Assembly (NCBI GenBank): GCA_945882315.1
Contig: CAMCWB010000019.1
Coordinates: 1 to 56,544, forward strand
Direction: 5' to 3'
DNA length: 56,544 nt
DNA from: Bauldia litoralis
Lineage (GTDB): Bacteria; Pseudomonadota; Alphaproteobacteria; Rhizobiales; Kaistiaceae
Under the pieces are notes generated by a model, which was not told the DNA's origin, did not search any database, and saw only the letters and a list, made by a program, of their open reading frames with translations. Positions 1-8,858 of the stretch are shown here, piece by piece. The position numbers were made by a program, and so were the translations under genes. Every line of letters starts with the position of its first letter. Position 1 is the first letter of the stretch.

Positions 1-862
1 CGCGCTGCGCCTCGACGGCGTCGGCCTGCGGCGGGTTGGGGGTCAGCGTCGGACGGAACTGGCCCATGGCCGGATCGCTGCGTCCGTTCGGCTGTTGCGA
101 CGCGCGGGGCTGCCGCGCCGGCGGCGCCGGCACCCGCGGCGGCTCCGACCGCGCCGAAGCGCCGCCGTTCCTGTCGCCGCCCTGCGCCGCACGCGCGATA
201 CGCGTCGCCAGGGATTCCCGCTTTTGCGGCACCGGTAGCTGCTGACGCGCCGGCGCCTCGGCGCGCGGCTGCGGCGACGGCGGCATCGGGACCATCTGCG
301 GGGCGCGCGGAATGTCGCTGTCGGGCGCCTGCGGCGGCCGGAACAGCATGTCGGCCGGAATGCCCAATTCCTCGAGCACGTCCAACGGCTGCGGCACGGT
401 CTGCGGCGGCGCCTTCGGCTGCTGCGGTGCTAGCGGCTGCGCAGGTGGCTGAAAGACGGGAAACTGCGGTACAACTGCCGCCGGAGGCGGCGGCGCGGCC
501 TGCGGTATCGCGACCGGGCGGCCGACGATTTCCGGGATCGTCGAGAAAGACGCCTGCAATTCGTTGAGGAGCTCGGCCTCGAGATCGCGGGCAAGCTCCG
601 CCTCGGACGGGAGCGGGATCTGAAACGGGTTTGGCTGCGGCTGGCTCACATGCGACGGAGCCGCATGCGAATTGCTCTGCGGTGGAGTGTTCTGCACGGG
701 CGCCGGCTGCCGGTCCGGCTTTGCCGGCGGCGCGGTATCGAAGGGCGAGCGGCCGGATACGATGCGCGCCAATTCGGCCAGCGGATCGTCCGCGGTACCC
801 CCGAGTCCGCCGCGGCCGTCTGACGGCCGTGCGGAAGATTTAGGATCAAAGCGATCAGACAT
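1..862 (-). CDS. Pro/Gln-rich protein, probable SPOR-family, 3' part outside window
   Basis: The ATG at 862 is visible and the frame stays open for 287 codons to the left edge, so only the N-terminal part is seen. It begins MSDRFDPKS and carries DDPLAELARIVSGRSPFD at residues 25-42, followed by a long Pro-, Gln- and Ala-rich stretch with no membrane segment. In rhizobial genomes the gene downstream of argS usually encodes a SPOR-domain protein, a peptidoglycan-binding cell-division factor with a DDPLAELARIV-like start. The SPOR domain itself would lie beyond the edge, so the family is inferred from this short motif and from position. It follows argS on the same strand after 64 bases and is probably co-transcribed. 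Confidence 0.6.
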   Translation of the reverse strand, partial: MSDRFDPKSSARPSDGRGGLGGTADDPLAELARIVSGRSPFDTAPPAKPDRQPAPVQNTPPQSNSHAAPSHVSQPQPNPFQIPLPSEAELARDLEAELLNELQASFSTIPEIVGRPVAIPQAAPPPPAAVVPQFPVFQPPAQPLAPQQPKAPPQTVPQPLDVLEELGIPADMLFRPPQAPDSDIPRAPQMVPMPPSPQPRAEAPARQQLPVPQKRESLATRIARAAQGGDRNGGASARSEPPRVPAPPARQPRASQQPNGRSDPAMGQFRPTLTPNPPQADAVEAQR

Positions 863-926
863 TCAGACAGCTCTCAACGCGAGGAATTACGCTTCGGCCC
901 CCATGGCCAGAACCCGCTGGCAAGCG

Positions 927-2684
927 TCAACGCATCTCCTCCGGTGCATTGACGCCAAGAATAGCCAATCCGGACGCCAACACCAATTTCGTGGCCTGAA
1001 CCAGGGCGAGCCGCGCCAGAGTGGACGATCTGTCTGCGGCGTTAATAAAGCGCAATTGAGGCAAGTCCTTGCCCCGATTCCAGTGCCCGTGGAGGTCGGA
1101 AGCGAGGTCGTAGAGATAGAAGGCGATGCGGTGCGGCTCATGCGCCTCAGCGGCCGATTCAATGACCCGCGGATAGGCGCACAAACGGCGGATCAGCGCC
1201 ATTTCGCCACTGTCGGTCAGCCCTTCGAGCGGGGCGGCCGCAAGCGTCGTGGCGTCCATCGCGAGGTCGGGAATCTCGCTCGCGGCCTGACGGAAAATCG
1301 AAGCCGTCCGGGCGTGCGCGTACTGCACGTAGAAGACCGGATTATCCTTCGACTGCTCGGTCACTTTCTGGAAGTCGAAATCGAGCGAGGCATCGTTCTT
1401 CCGGTAGACCATCATGAAACGAATCGGGTCCGGCCCGACTTCCTCGACGAGCTCGCGCAGCGTCACGAAGTCGCCCGAGCGTTTCGACATGCGCACCGGC
1501 TCGCCGGCGCGAAACAGCTTCACGAGCTGGCATACCTTCACGTCGAGGGCGCCCTCGCCGCCGGTGATCGCCTTCACCGCCGCCTCCATCCGCTTGATAT
1601 AGCCGCCATGATCGGCGCCCCAGACGTCGATCATGTTGGCGAAGCCGCGCTGATACTTGTCGAGGTGATAGGCGATGTCGGACGCGAAATAGGTGTAGCC
1701 GCCGTCCGACTTCTTGAGCGGACGGTCGATGTCGTCGCCGTAGTCGGTCGACCGGAAGAGCGTCTGCTCGCGGTCCTCCCAGTCCTCCGGCAACTGACCC
1801 TTGGGCGGCGGCAGCTTGCCCTGATAGACGAGGCCCTTGGCTTCGAGCCAGGCGATCGCATCGGCGACCCGGTCGGTGCCGCCCTCGATCAGCGAGCGCT
1901 CCGAGAAGAAGACGTTGTGGACGACGCCGAGCGTGGCGAGATCCTCGCGGATCATCGCCATCATCGCATCGATCGTGATGGCCCTGACGACCGGCAGCCA
2001 TTCGGCCTCATCCGTCTCGATGAGCTTCCGGCCATATTGCTTCGCCAGCGCCTCGCCGACCGGCTTCAGATAGTCGCCGGGATAGAGGCCTTCCGGGATC
2101 GCGCCGATCGTCTCGCCGAGCGCCTCGCGGTAGCGGAGATGGGCCGAGCGGGCGAGTGCATCGACCTGCGCGCCGGCGTCGTTGATGTAATATTCGCGGG
2201 TGACTTTGTAGCCGGCCATGGCGAGCAGGCTCGCCAGCGTGTCGCCGACGACGGCGCCGCGGCAATGACCGATATGCATCGGCCCGGTCGGATTGGCAGA
2301 GACATATTCGACATTGATCGCCTGGCCCTTGCCGATGTCGGCCCGGCCATAGGCATCGCCGGCGGCAACCAGTCCGGCCAGCGCCTTATGCCAGAAGGAC
2401 GGCCGCAGCTTGAGATTGATGAAGCCGGGTCCGGCGACTTCGGCCGCATCGACATCCGGATCCCGGGCGAGCCCGGCGGCGATCCTGGTGGCGATGTCGC
2501 GCGGTTTCATGCCGAGCGGCCGGGCAAGCACCATGGCCGCATTGGTGGCCAGGTCGCCATGCGAGGCATCGCGCGGCGGTTCGACGACCACCGAACTGAG
2601 ATCGATACTTTGTCTATCGATTTCCGGCAGTACTAATTTAATCGTGTTCTTAATTCTGAATTCGAATTCATTGAATATATTCAT
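927..2684 (-). CDS. argS: Arginyl-tRNA synthetase
   Basis: 585 residues, the usual length for a class I arginyl-tRNA synthetase, the cytoplasmic enzyme that charges tRNA-Arg with ATP and arginine. The N-terminal region (about 1-95) has the Add-1-like tRNA-recognition domain. The catalytic HIGH signature lies in [14 protein letters not shown], with HIGH at 137-140. The C-terminal third is the anticodon-binding DALR domain and ends [13 protein letters not shown]. The start [11 protein letters not shown] is the typical amphipathic beginning of the family. In related genomes argS directly follows dgt; here an oppositely oriented signalling gene lies between them. Confidence 0.97.
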   Translation of the reverse strand: MNIFNEFEFRIKNTIKLVLPEIDRQSIDLSSVVVEPPRDASHGDLATNAAMVLARPLGMKPRDIATRIAAGLARDPDVDAAEVAGPGFINLKLRPSFWHKALAGLVAAGDAYGRADIGKGQAINVEYVSANPTGPMHIGHCRGAVVGDTLASLLAMAGYKVTREYYINDAGAQVDALARSAHLRYREALGETIGAIPEGLYPGDYLKPVGEALAKQYGRKLIETDEAEWLPVVRAITIDAMMAMIREDLATLGVVHNVFFSERSLIEGGTDRVADAIAWLEAKGLVYQGKLPPPKGQLPEDWEDREQTLFRSTDYGDDIDRPLKKSDGGYTYFASDIAYHLDKYQRGFANMIDVWGADHGGYIKRMEAAVKAITGGEGALDVKVCQLVKLFRAGEPVRMSKRSGDFVTLRELVEEVGPDPIRFMMVYRKNDASLDFDFQKVTEQSKDNPVFYVQYAHARTASIFRQAASEIPDLAMDATTLAAAPLEGLTDSGEMALIRRLCAYPRVIESAAEAHEPHRIAFYLYDLASDLHGHWNRGKDLPQLRFINAADRSSTLARLALVQATKLVLASGLAILGVNAPEEMR

Positions 2685-2870
2685 GTCGCGCAGCAGTATC
2701 TGGCGGAAATCCGCGGAAAACTCGTGGGCCGACTACTCCAATTCGCCGGTGTCGTCAAATTGCGGCGCAGCGCTGCCCGGGTTTCGGCGGTTGCAAATAA
2801 CCAAAAGTTCACGTCGCGCCGGGTATCAGGGGTTCGTTTGGCCGCAAGGCTTTTGGCGGTGGAGACGTGA

Positions 2871-3041
2871 ATGCGCGCGGCGACACTGTCATGGACGACA
2901 AGATCGGGCTGGGAAGCCGTCATGCCGGTCGCCGGCAGCGAAACCCTCGTCTTCTATTTCGGCCCGCGTGACCGGCTGCAGCAGGACGACCGCTGGCTGA
3001 CGAACCTCCGCGCCACTTTCGGCGGGGAAAGGGCGGCATAG
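2871..3041 (+). pseudogene. Truncated FIST-domain protein remnant
   Basis: A short frame (56 codons) starts with ATG at 2871 behind a GGAG and ends with TAG at 3039-3041, two bases before the next gene. Its product begins MRAATLSWTTRSGWEAV and contains ETLVFYFGPRD, which resembles the first strand and TLVLVFG-like segment of the FIST N domain, a ligand-sensing module. Full FIST proteins are about 380 residues, and genes for them often sit directly upstream of PAS-GGDEF-EAL genes like the one here. I infer an internal deletion that kept only the N-terminus. No FIST-like continuation is seen in the other frames before 3044. It could instead be an unrelated short gene or a leader peptide coupled to the downstream gene. 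Confidence 0.55.
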
Positions 3042-3043
3042 CG

Positions 3044-4954
3044 ATGCAACGCCTCTTCGACCGCCAACTGGAAAAGTCGCGGACGCCTTCGGGCGAGGTC
3101 GATCTCGACAAGCTCGGCGAACTAGTCGTCGCTGCCTATGAGCAGGCCGCGCATGATCGCCGCCGCACGGACCGCTCGATCTCGCTGATGGTCGAAGAGC
3201 TCGACCAATCGAACCGCAAGCTCGAGCGCGAGATCATCGACCGAACGGTCGACCTGCGCGCCCGCGAGGCGGATCTGGTGACGCAAAACGCCCGCTTCGC
3301 CACCGCCGTCAACAACATGTCCCAGGCGCTGCTGCTCATGGACGCCTCGGCGCGCATGCAGATGTGCAATCATCGCTACATCGACATGTACGGGCTGACG
3401 CCCGAGATCGCCCGGCCGGGCTGCACGCTGAAGAAACTGCTCGAGGCGCGCATCGCCTGCGGCTCGTGGGCCGGCTCTCCGGACGAGTATGTCGCTCGCG
3501 CGCTCAGCCTCGCCGAGGCGGGTTCGCCCACCAGCTGGTTCAGCGAGCTGCCCGACGGCCGCACCGTCTCCATCCTGCTCCACCCCTTGCCCGGCGGCGG
3601 CTGGGTGACGACGCATGAAGACGTGACGGAGCGGCGCGGGGTCGAGATGCGCATCGCGCATATGGCGCGGCATGACGGACTGACCGGACTGCCCAACCGT
3701 GACTATCTGCGCGAGCAGCTCGCAACGGCGATCGCGGCGCTCTCGCCCGGCCGGCATCTCGCCGTGCTCTATCTCGACCTCGACCAGTTCAAGAGCATCA
3801 ACGACACGCTCGGCCATGCCGTCGGCGACGATCTGCTGAAGGCCGTCGGCGAGCGGCTCCGCGAAACCGCCGGCGACAGCAATGTCGTGGCACGGCTTGG
3901 CGGCGACGAATTCGTGATCCTCGCGACCGGGCTTGCCGATCGGATGGAGGCGGTCCGGCTCGCCGAGCGTCTCTGCGTCGCCGTCCGCCAGCCCTTCGAT
4001 CTCGACGGAAGCCTCCTCGTGACCGAGACGAGCCTGGGCGTTTCTTTCGCCCCGGACGATGCGCGCGAACCCAACGATCTGCTGAAGCATGCCGACATGG
4101 CGCTCTATCGGGCCAAGGCCGAGGGCCGCGGCTCCTATCGCCTCTTCGAACCCGAAATGGACGCCCGCGTCAGGGCGCGGCACGCCATGGAGCAGGCGCT
4201 CCGCGATGCGCTCCATAATGGCGAGTTCGAGATGTACTACCAGCCGCTGCTCAATCTCCGCGACGGCAAGATCAAGACCTGCGAGGCCCTGATCCGCTGG
4301 AACCATCCGCTCTGGGGCCAGGTGTCGCCGTCCGAGTTCATTCCGATCGCCGAAGAGATCGGCCTGATCATCCCGATCGGCGACTGGGTCGTGCGCCAGG
4401 CCTGCGCCGAGGCGGGGCTCTGGCCGGCCGGCATCAAGGTGGCGATCAACCTCTCGCCGGTCCAGCTCCGCAATCCGAACCTGATCAACGTAATCGTCGT
4501 CGCCATCGCGGCAAGCGGCATCCAGCCGGAGCGTGTCGAGTTCGAGATCACCGAGACCGCCCTGATGCAGAATACCGCCGTCGCGCTCTCCGCCCTGCAC
4601 AGCCTCCGCGATCTCGGCGTCAGCATCTCGATGGACGATTTCGGCACCGGCTATTCGTCGCTGAGCAACCTCCGCCGTTTTCCCTTCGACAAGATCAAGA
4701 TCGACCGTTGCTTCGTCGCCGGCCTGCCGGGAGAAGCGGGCTCGGTCGCGATCGTGCGCGCCGTCGTCGGCCTTGCCCGCAGCCTGCACATGGTCACGAC
4801 CGCCGAGGGCGTCGAGACCGCCGAGCAGATCGAACAGGTCAAGGTCCTCGGCTGCACCGAAGTCCAGGGCAATCTGTTCAGCAAGCCGGTGCCCGCCATC
4901 GAGATCCGCCGCCTGCTCAGCGCACACATCACGCCGATGGCGAAGAGCGCCTAG
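3044..4954 (+). CDS. PAS-GGDEF-EAL cyclic-di-GMP enzyme
   Basis: 636 residues without an obvious membrane segment, so probably cytoplasmic. A coiled-coil-like N-terminus (about 45-80) precedes a PAS-like domain (about 85-195). The diguanylate cyclase domain (about 205-370) has an intact GGDEF at 286-290; I see no RxxD inhibitory site just before it. The phosphodiesterase domain (about 385-630) has EAL at 414-416, EITET near 501-505 and DDFGTGYSSL at 531-540. Both activities therefore look possible, and which dominates cannot be read from sequence. The start MQRLFDRQLEKSRTPSGE is typical of proteins encoded behind FIST genes. The gene sits opposite to argS and dgt, which are neighbours in many relatives, so it looks like an insertion in a conserved block. 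Confidence 0.93.
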   Translation: MQRLFDRQLEKSRTPSGEVDLDKLGELVVAAYEQAAHDRRRTDRSISLMVEELDQSNRKLEREIIDRTVDLRAREADLVTQNARFATAVNNMSQALLLMDASARMQMCNHRYIDMYGLTPEIARPGCTLKKLLEARIACGSWAGSPDEYVARALSLAEAGSPTSWFSELPDGRTVSILLHPLPGGGWVTTHEDVTERRGVEMRIAHMARHDGLTGLPNRDYLREQLATAIAALSPGRHLAVLYLDLDQFKSINDTLGHAVGDDLLKAVGERLRETAGDSNVVARLGGDEFVILATGLADRMEAVRLAERLCVAVRQPFDLDGSLLVTETSLGVSFAPDDAREPNDLLKHADMALYRAKAEGRGSYRLFEPEMDARVRARHAMEQALRDALHNGEFEMYYQPLLNLRDGKIKTCEALIRWNHPLWGQVSPSEFIPIAEEIGLIIPIGDWVVRQACAEAGLWPAGIKVAINLSPVQLRNPNLINVIVVAIAASGIQPERVEFEITETALMQNTAVALSALHSLRDLGVSISMDDFGTGYSSLSNLRRFPFDKIKIDRCFVAGLPGEAGSVAIVRAVVGLARSLHMVTTAEGVETAEQIEQVKVLGCTEVQGNLFSKPVPAIEIRRLLSAHITPMAKSA

Positions 4955-5050
4955 AACATGATCCGTTTCGATTGAATCGGATCACATTCTAGATTCTTGA
5001 ATTTGCGCAATGTCGGACGGAAAACCGGTTTCCACTTTTCCTGACATTGC
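4955..5050. repeat. Rhizobiales-type intergenic palindromic repeat
   Basis: The whole space between two convergent stop codons is made of two inverted repeats. The first pairs GATCCG (4960-4965) with CGGATC (4978-4983). The second pairs GCAATGTC (5007-5014) with GACATTGC (5043-5050) and encloses GGAAAACCGGTTTCC. The style (ATGATCCG with GAAAACCGGTTTCCACTTTTC) matches an abundant interspersed repeat I know from Hyphomicrobiales genomes. In RNA it would fold from either strand and could end transcription of both flanking genes. Confidence 0.8.
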
Positions 5051-6268
5051 TTAGAACAGCACCGGCCGCCGGCCGAACAGCCTCTCATATTCGCCGAGCG
5101 CATAACGGTCGGTCATGCCCGCCAGGAAATCGGCGATCCGCCGCGCCCGCGCCAGGTCGTCGGCCGTGCCGGGCAGACGCCACTCCCCGGGCAAGGCCGG
5201 CGCATCGCTCCAGTAGCGGTCGAACAGGCTCCGGACGACATCCTCGGCCTTGTTCATCACGCCCATGACGCGCGCGTGGCGATAGAGATTGCGGGTCAGG
5301 AAATTCTTGATCTCGCCATCGGCCTTCTCCATCGCGGCGGAGAAGCCCACCACCGGACCTCCGGCCCGCCGGATATCATCGACATCGGCCGGCGCCAGCA
5401 GGACGAGGCGCGCAAGCGACTCCACGATCACATCCTCGATCATCCTGGTGATCAGCCGGCGCACCAGTTCGTGGCCGCGCTTCGTCTCGCCGAGGCCGGG
5501 ATACTCGCCTTCGATCGCGTCGAGTATTTCGGCGATGAAGCCGACCTCGGCGAAGGCATCGAGATTGAAAAGGCCCGAGCGCAGTCCGTCGTCGACGTCA
5601 TGCGCATCATAGGCGATGTCGTCGGCGATTGCCGCGACCTGCGCCTCGGCTGCGGCGTGGCTCCAGAGCCACAGATCCTGCTTGGCCGCGTAGTCGGCGA
5701 TGCCGAAGGGAAGCGGGCGCTCCGCGAAGCGGCCGCTCGGCCGCCCCTCGCCGTCAGTCACCGGCCCGTTATGCTTGACGAGCCCTTCGAGCATCTCCCA
5801 GGTCAGGTTCAATCCGTCGAAGTGCGGGTAGCGATTTTCGAGACGCGTCACGACGCGCAGGCTCTGCGCGTTATGATCGAAACCACCGCGCCCGGTCATG
5901 GCGCGATCGAGCGCGCGTTCGCCGGCATGACCGAAGGGCGTGTGGCCGAGGTCATGTGCAAGCGCCAGCGCTTCGGCGAGATCCTCGTCGAGGCGCAACG
6001 CCCGCGCCAGTGCGCGCGCGATCTGCGCGACCTCGATCGTGTGGGTCAGGCGCGTCCGGTAATGATCGCCCTCGTCGGATAGGAAAACCTGCGTCTTGCC
6101 CTGGAGGCGGCGGAAGCCGGTCGAGTGGATGATGCGGTCGCGGTCGCGCTGAAATGCGGTCCGCGTCGGGCTCGCCAGCTCGTCGAAAAGTCGACCGCGA
6201 TTTTTGTCCGGGTGGGTCGCAAAGACCGCACGAGGCTCCCGGCCGAGGCCAATTCTTTCGGTAACCAT
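5051..6268 (-). CDS. dgt: Deoxyguanosinetriphosphate triphosphohydrolase-like protein
   Basis: 405 residues of the HD-superfamily dNTP triphosphohydrolases, which split dNTPs into deoxynucleoside and tripolyphosphate. The metal site is visible as H76 in RLTHTIEVAQ, the HD pair at 105-106 in LAHDLGHTPFGHAGE, and a later conserved DDIAYDAHD. The N-terminal PTRTAFQRDRDRIIHSTGFRRL is also typical. Length fits the shorter dGTPase-like type of alphaproteobacteria rather than the 505-residue E. coli Dgt. It is divergent from erpA, as in many relatives, with a 110-base shared promoter region. Confidence 0.93.
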   Translation of the reverse strand: MVTERIGLGREPRAVFATHPDKNRGRLFDELASPTRTAFQRDRDRIIHSTGFRRLQGKTQVFLSDEGDHYRTRLTHTIEVAQIARALARALRLDEDLAEALALAHDLGHTPFGHAGERALDRAMTGRGGFDHNAQSLRVVTRLENRYPHFDGLNLTWEMLEGLVKHNGPVTDGEGRPSGRFAERPLPFGIADYAAKQDLWLWSHAAAEAQVAAIADDIAYDAHDVDDGLRSGLFNLDAFAEVGFIAEILDAIEGEYPGLGETKRGHELVRRLITRMIEDVIVESLARLVLLAPADVDDIRRAGGPVVGFSAAMEKADGEIKNFLTRNLYRHARVMGVMNKAEDVVRSLFDRYWSDAPALPGEWRLPGTADDLARARRIADFLAGMTDRYALGEYERLFGRRPVLF

Positions 6269-6294
6269 GGTCTGACTGTCCGTCGCAACGCATT

Positions 6295-6322
6295 GACTTT
6301 ACACGAGTAGTTCATAAATATC
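6295..6322 (+). promoter_or_regulatory. Candidate sigma-70 promoter of erpA
   Basis: TTGACT at 6295-6300, a 16-base spacer and TAAATA at 6317-6322 stand 56 bases before the erpA start. Both hexamers are close to consensus and the surrounding DNA is unusually AT-rich for this genome. I see no obvious IscR- or Irr-type operator, but degenerate sites would be missed by eye. Confidence 0.5.
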
Positions 6323-6378
6323 GTGGCAAGTTCCTGGCAAGTAAGCGGCCGACCCCGTCTGGCCGAGGCGAGAACAAA

Positions 6379-6717
6379 ATGGATACAACGACTTCCGAGG
6401 TGAGCCTTTCGCAGAGCGCAGCCCGCCGAATTGCGCGGATTCTCTCTGTGGAACCCGGCGGCACCGCGCTCCGGATCAGCGTTTCGGGCGGCGGCTGCTC
6501 GGGCTTCCAGTACGGCTTCGACCTCGACACCAGCCGGACGCCCGACGACCTCGTTATCGAGCGTGACGGTGCCACAGTCCTGATCGATTCGGTCTCGCTG
6601 CCCCTTATCGGCGGGTCGGAAATCGATTTCGTCGACGACCTGATCGGGCAATCCTTTCAGGTGCATAACCCTAACGCTACCGCATCCTGCGGTTGTGGAA
6701 CCAGCTTTTCGATCTGA
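6379..6717 (+). CDS. erpA: Iron-sulfur cluster insertion protein ErpA
   Basis: 112-residue A-type carrier (HesB/IscA fold) that receives an Fe-S cluster and delivers it to apo-enzymes. The three cluster-binding cysteines are present: C40 in SGGGCSGFQYGF, and C104 and C106 in ASCGCGTSFSI at the C-terminus. The combination GGGCSGFQY plus CGCGTSF fits ErpA better than IscA or SufA. It is divergent from dgt. A second A-type carrier lies at the end of the suf operon (21024-21398), so this organism has at least two. Confidence 0.93.
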   Translation: MDTTTSEVSLSQSAARRIARILSVEPGGTALRISVSGGGCSGFQYGFDLDTSRTPDDLVIERDGATVLIDSVSLPLIGGSEIDFVDDLIGQSFQVHNPNATASCGCGTSFSI

Positions 6718-6725
6718 GGTTCGCC

Positions 6726-7301
6726 GTGGCGAGCAAGTCATCAGTGCGTACGAAAAGGGCCGGGAGCAAGCCGGCCAAGAAGTCATCGGGCTCGGCGTCG
6801 TCCAAGCCGGCAAAGCCGGCGAGCGACCGCAAGAAGCCAGTGACCAGCGCCAAGCGGACGCCGGCGCGTACGGTCCCCGCGGCCGTACCGCGGCCGAAGC
6901 CGCGTGCCGGCAACGGCCAGTCGCAGCAATTCGCCGTCGACAAGCTTCATCAGGTGGCATTGCAGGCGACCAACCTCGATGCCGCGGTGAATTTCTACCG
7001 CGACATACTCGGCCTGCGCTTCATCACCCGCTTCGATCCTCCCGGCCTCGCCTTCTTCGACATGGGCGGCTTCCGCCTGCTCCTGTCGGCGACCGCATCG
7101 GGCGCGACGCTCTACTTCCGCGTTTCGAACATCGACGACGCGGTGAAATCGCTGCGCAAACGCGGCGTCACCTTCCTGAATCCGCCAGCCCTCATCCATC
7201 GCGACGAGACCGGCGAATTCGGCAAGAAGGGCGCCGAGGAGTGGATGGCCTTCTTCAAGGACCCGAGCGGCAACATCCTCGCGCTGACCGAGCGACGCTA
7301 G
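6726..7301 (+). CDS. VOC/glyoxalase-fold protein with Lys/Ala/Pro-rich N-terminal tail
   Basis: I choose the GTG at 6726 because GAGG precedes it and it avoids a 25-base overlap with erpA; an upstream ATG at 6693 is possible. The product (191 residues) has two parts. Residues 1-70 are rich in Lys, Ala, Ser, Pro and Arg (SKPAKKSSGSASSKPAKP), like bacterial histone-H1-like tails. Residues about 75-190 form one VOC module: DKLHQVALQATNLDAAVNFY, LYFRVSNIDDAVKSL and FFKDPSGNILALTER, with a His and a terminal Glu in metal-ligand positions. The substrate is unknown. The gene follows erpA after 8 bases and is probably co-transcribed. Confidence 0.8.
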   Translation: MASKSSVRTKRAGSKPAKKSSGSASSKPAKPASDRKKPVTSAKRTPARTVPAAVPRPKPRAGNGQSQQFAVDKLHQVALQATNLDAAVNFYRDILGLRFITRFDPPGLAFFDMGGFRLLLSATASGATLYFRVSNIDDAVKSLRKRGVTFLNPPALIHRDETGEFGKKGAEEWMAFFKDPSGNILALTERR

Positions 7302-7310
7302 ACGCTCGTC

Positions 7311-8798
7311 CTACTGAAATGCCGTCTCGGTGAAGCTCCTGAGCTTGCGGGAATGTAGGCGCTCGGGCGCCATGGCGCGGAGCTTCTCCATCGCCCGGAT
7401 GCCGATCTCGAGATGCTGGCCGACCTGCCGCCGGTAGAAATCGGAGGCCATGCCGGGCAGTTTCAATTCGCCATGCAGCGGCTTGTCGGAGACGCAGAGC
7501 AGCGTGCCGTAGGGTACGCGGAAGCGGAAGCCGTTGGCGGCGATCGTCGCCGACTCCATGTCGAGGGCGATGGCGCGCGACTGGGAGAAGCGCTGCACCG
7601 GCTCGCGGTGATCGCGGAGCTCCCAATTGCGGTTGTCGATGGTCGCCACCGTGCCGGTCCGCATGATGCTCTTTAGTTCGAAGCCGGTGAGCCCGGTCAC
7701 CTCCTCGACCGCCTGCTCCAGCGCCACCTGCACTTCCGCCAGCGGCGGGATCGGTATCCAGGTCGGCAGGTCGGCGTCGAGGACGTGGTCCTCGCGCACA
7801 TAGCCATGCGCTAGCACATAATCGCCGAGCGCCTGGGTATTCCTCAGCCCGGCGCAATGGCCGAGCATCAGCCAGGCATGCGGCCGCAGCACCGCGATAT
7901 GGTCGGTGATCGTCTTGGCGTTGGACGGGCCGACGCCGATATTGACCATGGTCAGCCCGGTATGGCCGGCCCGGGTCAGGTGATAGGCGGGCATCTGCGG
8001 CATGCGCGAAGGCACCGTGCCCGATACCGGCTTGTTGGCGCCGGCGAGCGTGACGATGTTTCCCGGCTCGACGAAGGACTCGTAGCCGCCCTCGCCCGAC
8101 TTGATGATCTTGCGCGCCCGCGCGCAGAATTCATCGACATAGAACTGATAGTTGGTGAAGAGGACGAAGTTCTGGAAATGCTCCGGCGACGTCGCGGTGT
8201 AGTGGGGCAGCCGGTGCAGCGAATAGTCGATCCGCGACGCCGTGAACGGGGCGAGCGGCATCGGTGTTCCGGGCGGCGGCAGATGCGTCCCGTTGACGAT
8301 CGCGTCGTCAGTGACGGCGAGGTCGGGAACGTCGAAGATATCGCGCAGCGGCCGCTCGATCCGGTCGGCGACCTGGCCTTCGACATGTAGCCCTTCCGGC
8401 AAGGCGAAATGCAGCGGGATCGGCTCGGTCGAGACGCCGACCTCGATCGCAACATTGTGGTTTCGGAGCAGGAGCCGGAGCTGCTCGCCGATATAATTCC
8501 GGAAGAGGCGCGGCTGCGTGATCGTCGTCGCGTAAACGCCCGGTCCTGCGACATGGCCGTAGGAGAGCCGCGAGTCGATATGGGCGTAGGTCGCCGTCTC
8601 GATCAGAATCTCGGGATAGGTGGCGCGCACCCTGCCCGGCAGGCGCTTGTTCTTGAGCAGCTTCGCGAAGCGGTCGCGGATGAAGGCCGTGTGGCGATCA
8701 TAGATCAGCTCGAGCCGCTCAAGTGCAGCATCGGCATCGTCGAAACGCTCGGTCGCTATGCGCTTCGGCGTGTCGAGCGTATTTGCCTCGGACCGCAT
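7311..8798 (-). CDS. amn: AMP nucleosidase
   Basis: 495 residues, the standard length for AMP nucleosidase, which hydrolyses AMP to adenine and ribose 5-phosphate in purine salvage. The N-terminal half carries the family-specific domain (IDSRLSYGHVAGPGVYATTI). The C-terminal half is the nucleoside-phosphorylase-like catalytic domain, with TMVNIGVGPSNAKTITDHI, ALDMESATIAANGFRFRVPY and LCVSDKPLHGELKLPGMA. It is convergent with the VOC gene, nine bases apart, so the two probably share termination signals. Confidence 0.93.
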   Translation of the reverse strand: MRSEANTLDTPKRIATERFDDADAALERLELIYDRHTAFIRDRFAKLLKNKRLPGRVRATYPEILIETATYAHIDSRLSYGHVAGPGVYATTITQPRLFRNYIGEQLRLLLRNHNVAIEVGVSTEPIPLHFALPEGLHVEGQVADRIERPLRDIFDVPDLAVTDDAIVNGTHLPPPGTPMPLAPFTASRIDYSLHRLPHYTATSPEHFQNFVLFTNYQFYVDEFCARARKIIKSGEGGYESFVEPGNIVTLAGANKPVSGTVPSRMPQMPAYHLTRAGHTGLTMVNIGVGPSNAKTITDHIAVLRPHAWLMLGHCAGLRNTQALGDYVLAHGYVREDHVLDADLPTWIPIPPLAEVQVALEQAVEEVTGLTGFELKSIMRTGTVATIDNRNWELRDHREPVQRFSQSRAIALDMESATIAANGFRFRVPYGTLLCVSDKPLHGELKLPGMASDFYRRQVGQHLEIGIRAMEKLRAMAPERLHSRKLRSFTETAFQ

Positions 8799-8858
8799 GG
8801 AGATATGAACCTCATGACCGGCGTGGCGCGCCGCCCGAAAGCGGCGCGCGCCGAAACG

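Noticed and set aside
672-2636. Long open frame antisense to argS, and similar long frames antisense to GGDEF-EAL (3122-4927), ilvD (11741-13636), parE (15165-17402), PBP1A (41460-43301) and nrdJ (50978-52795)
   Set aside because: They are Arg- and Ala-rich or mirror-like products of high GC at third positions, show no domain I recognise, and lie fully inside well-supported genes on the other strand.
2681-2923. Small minus-strand frame upstream of argS
   Set aside because: No ribosome-binding site or recognisable content, and it overlaps the FIST-like remnant, which explains the conserved-looking composition.
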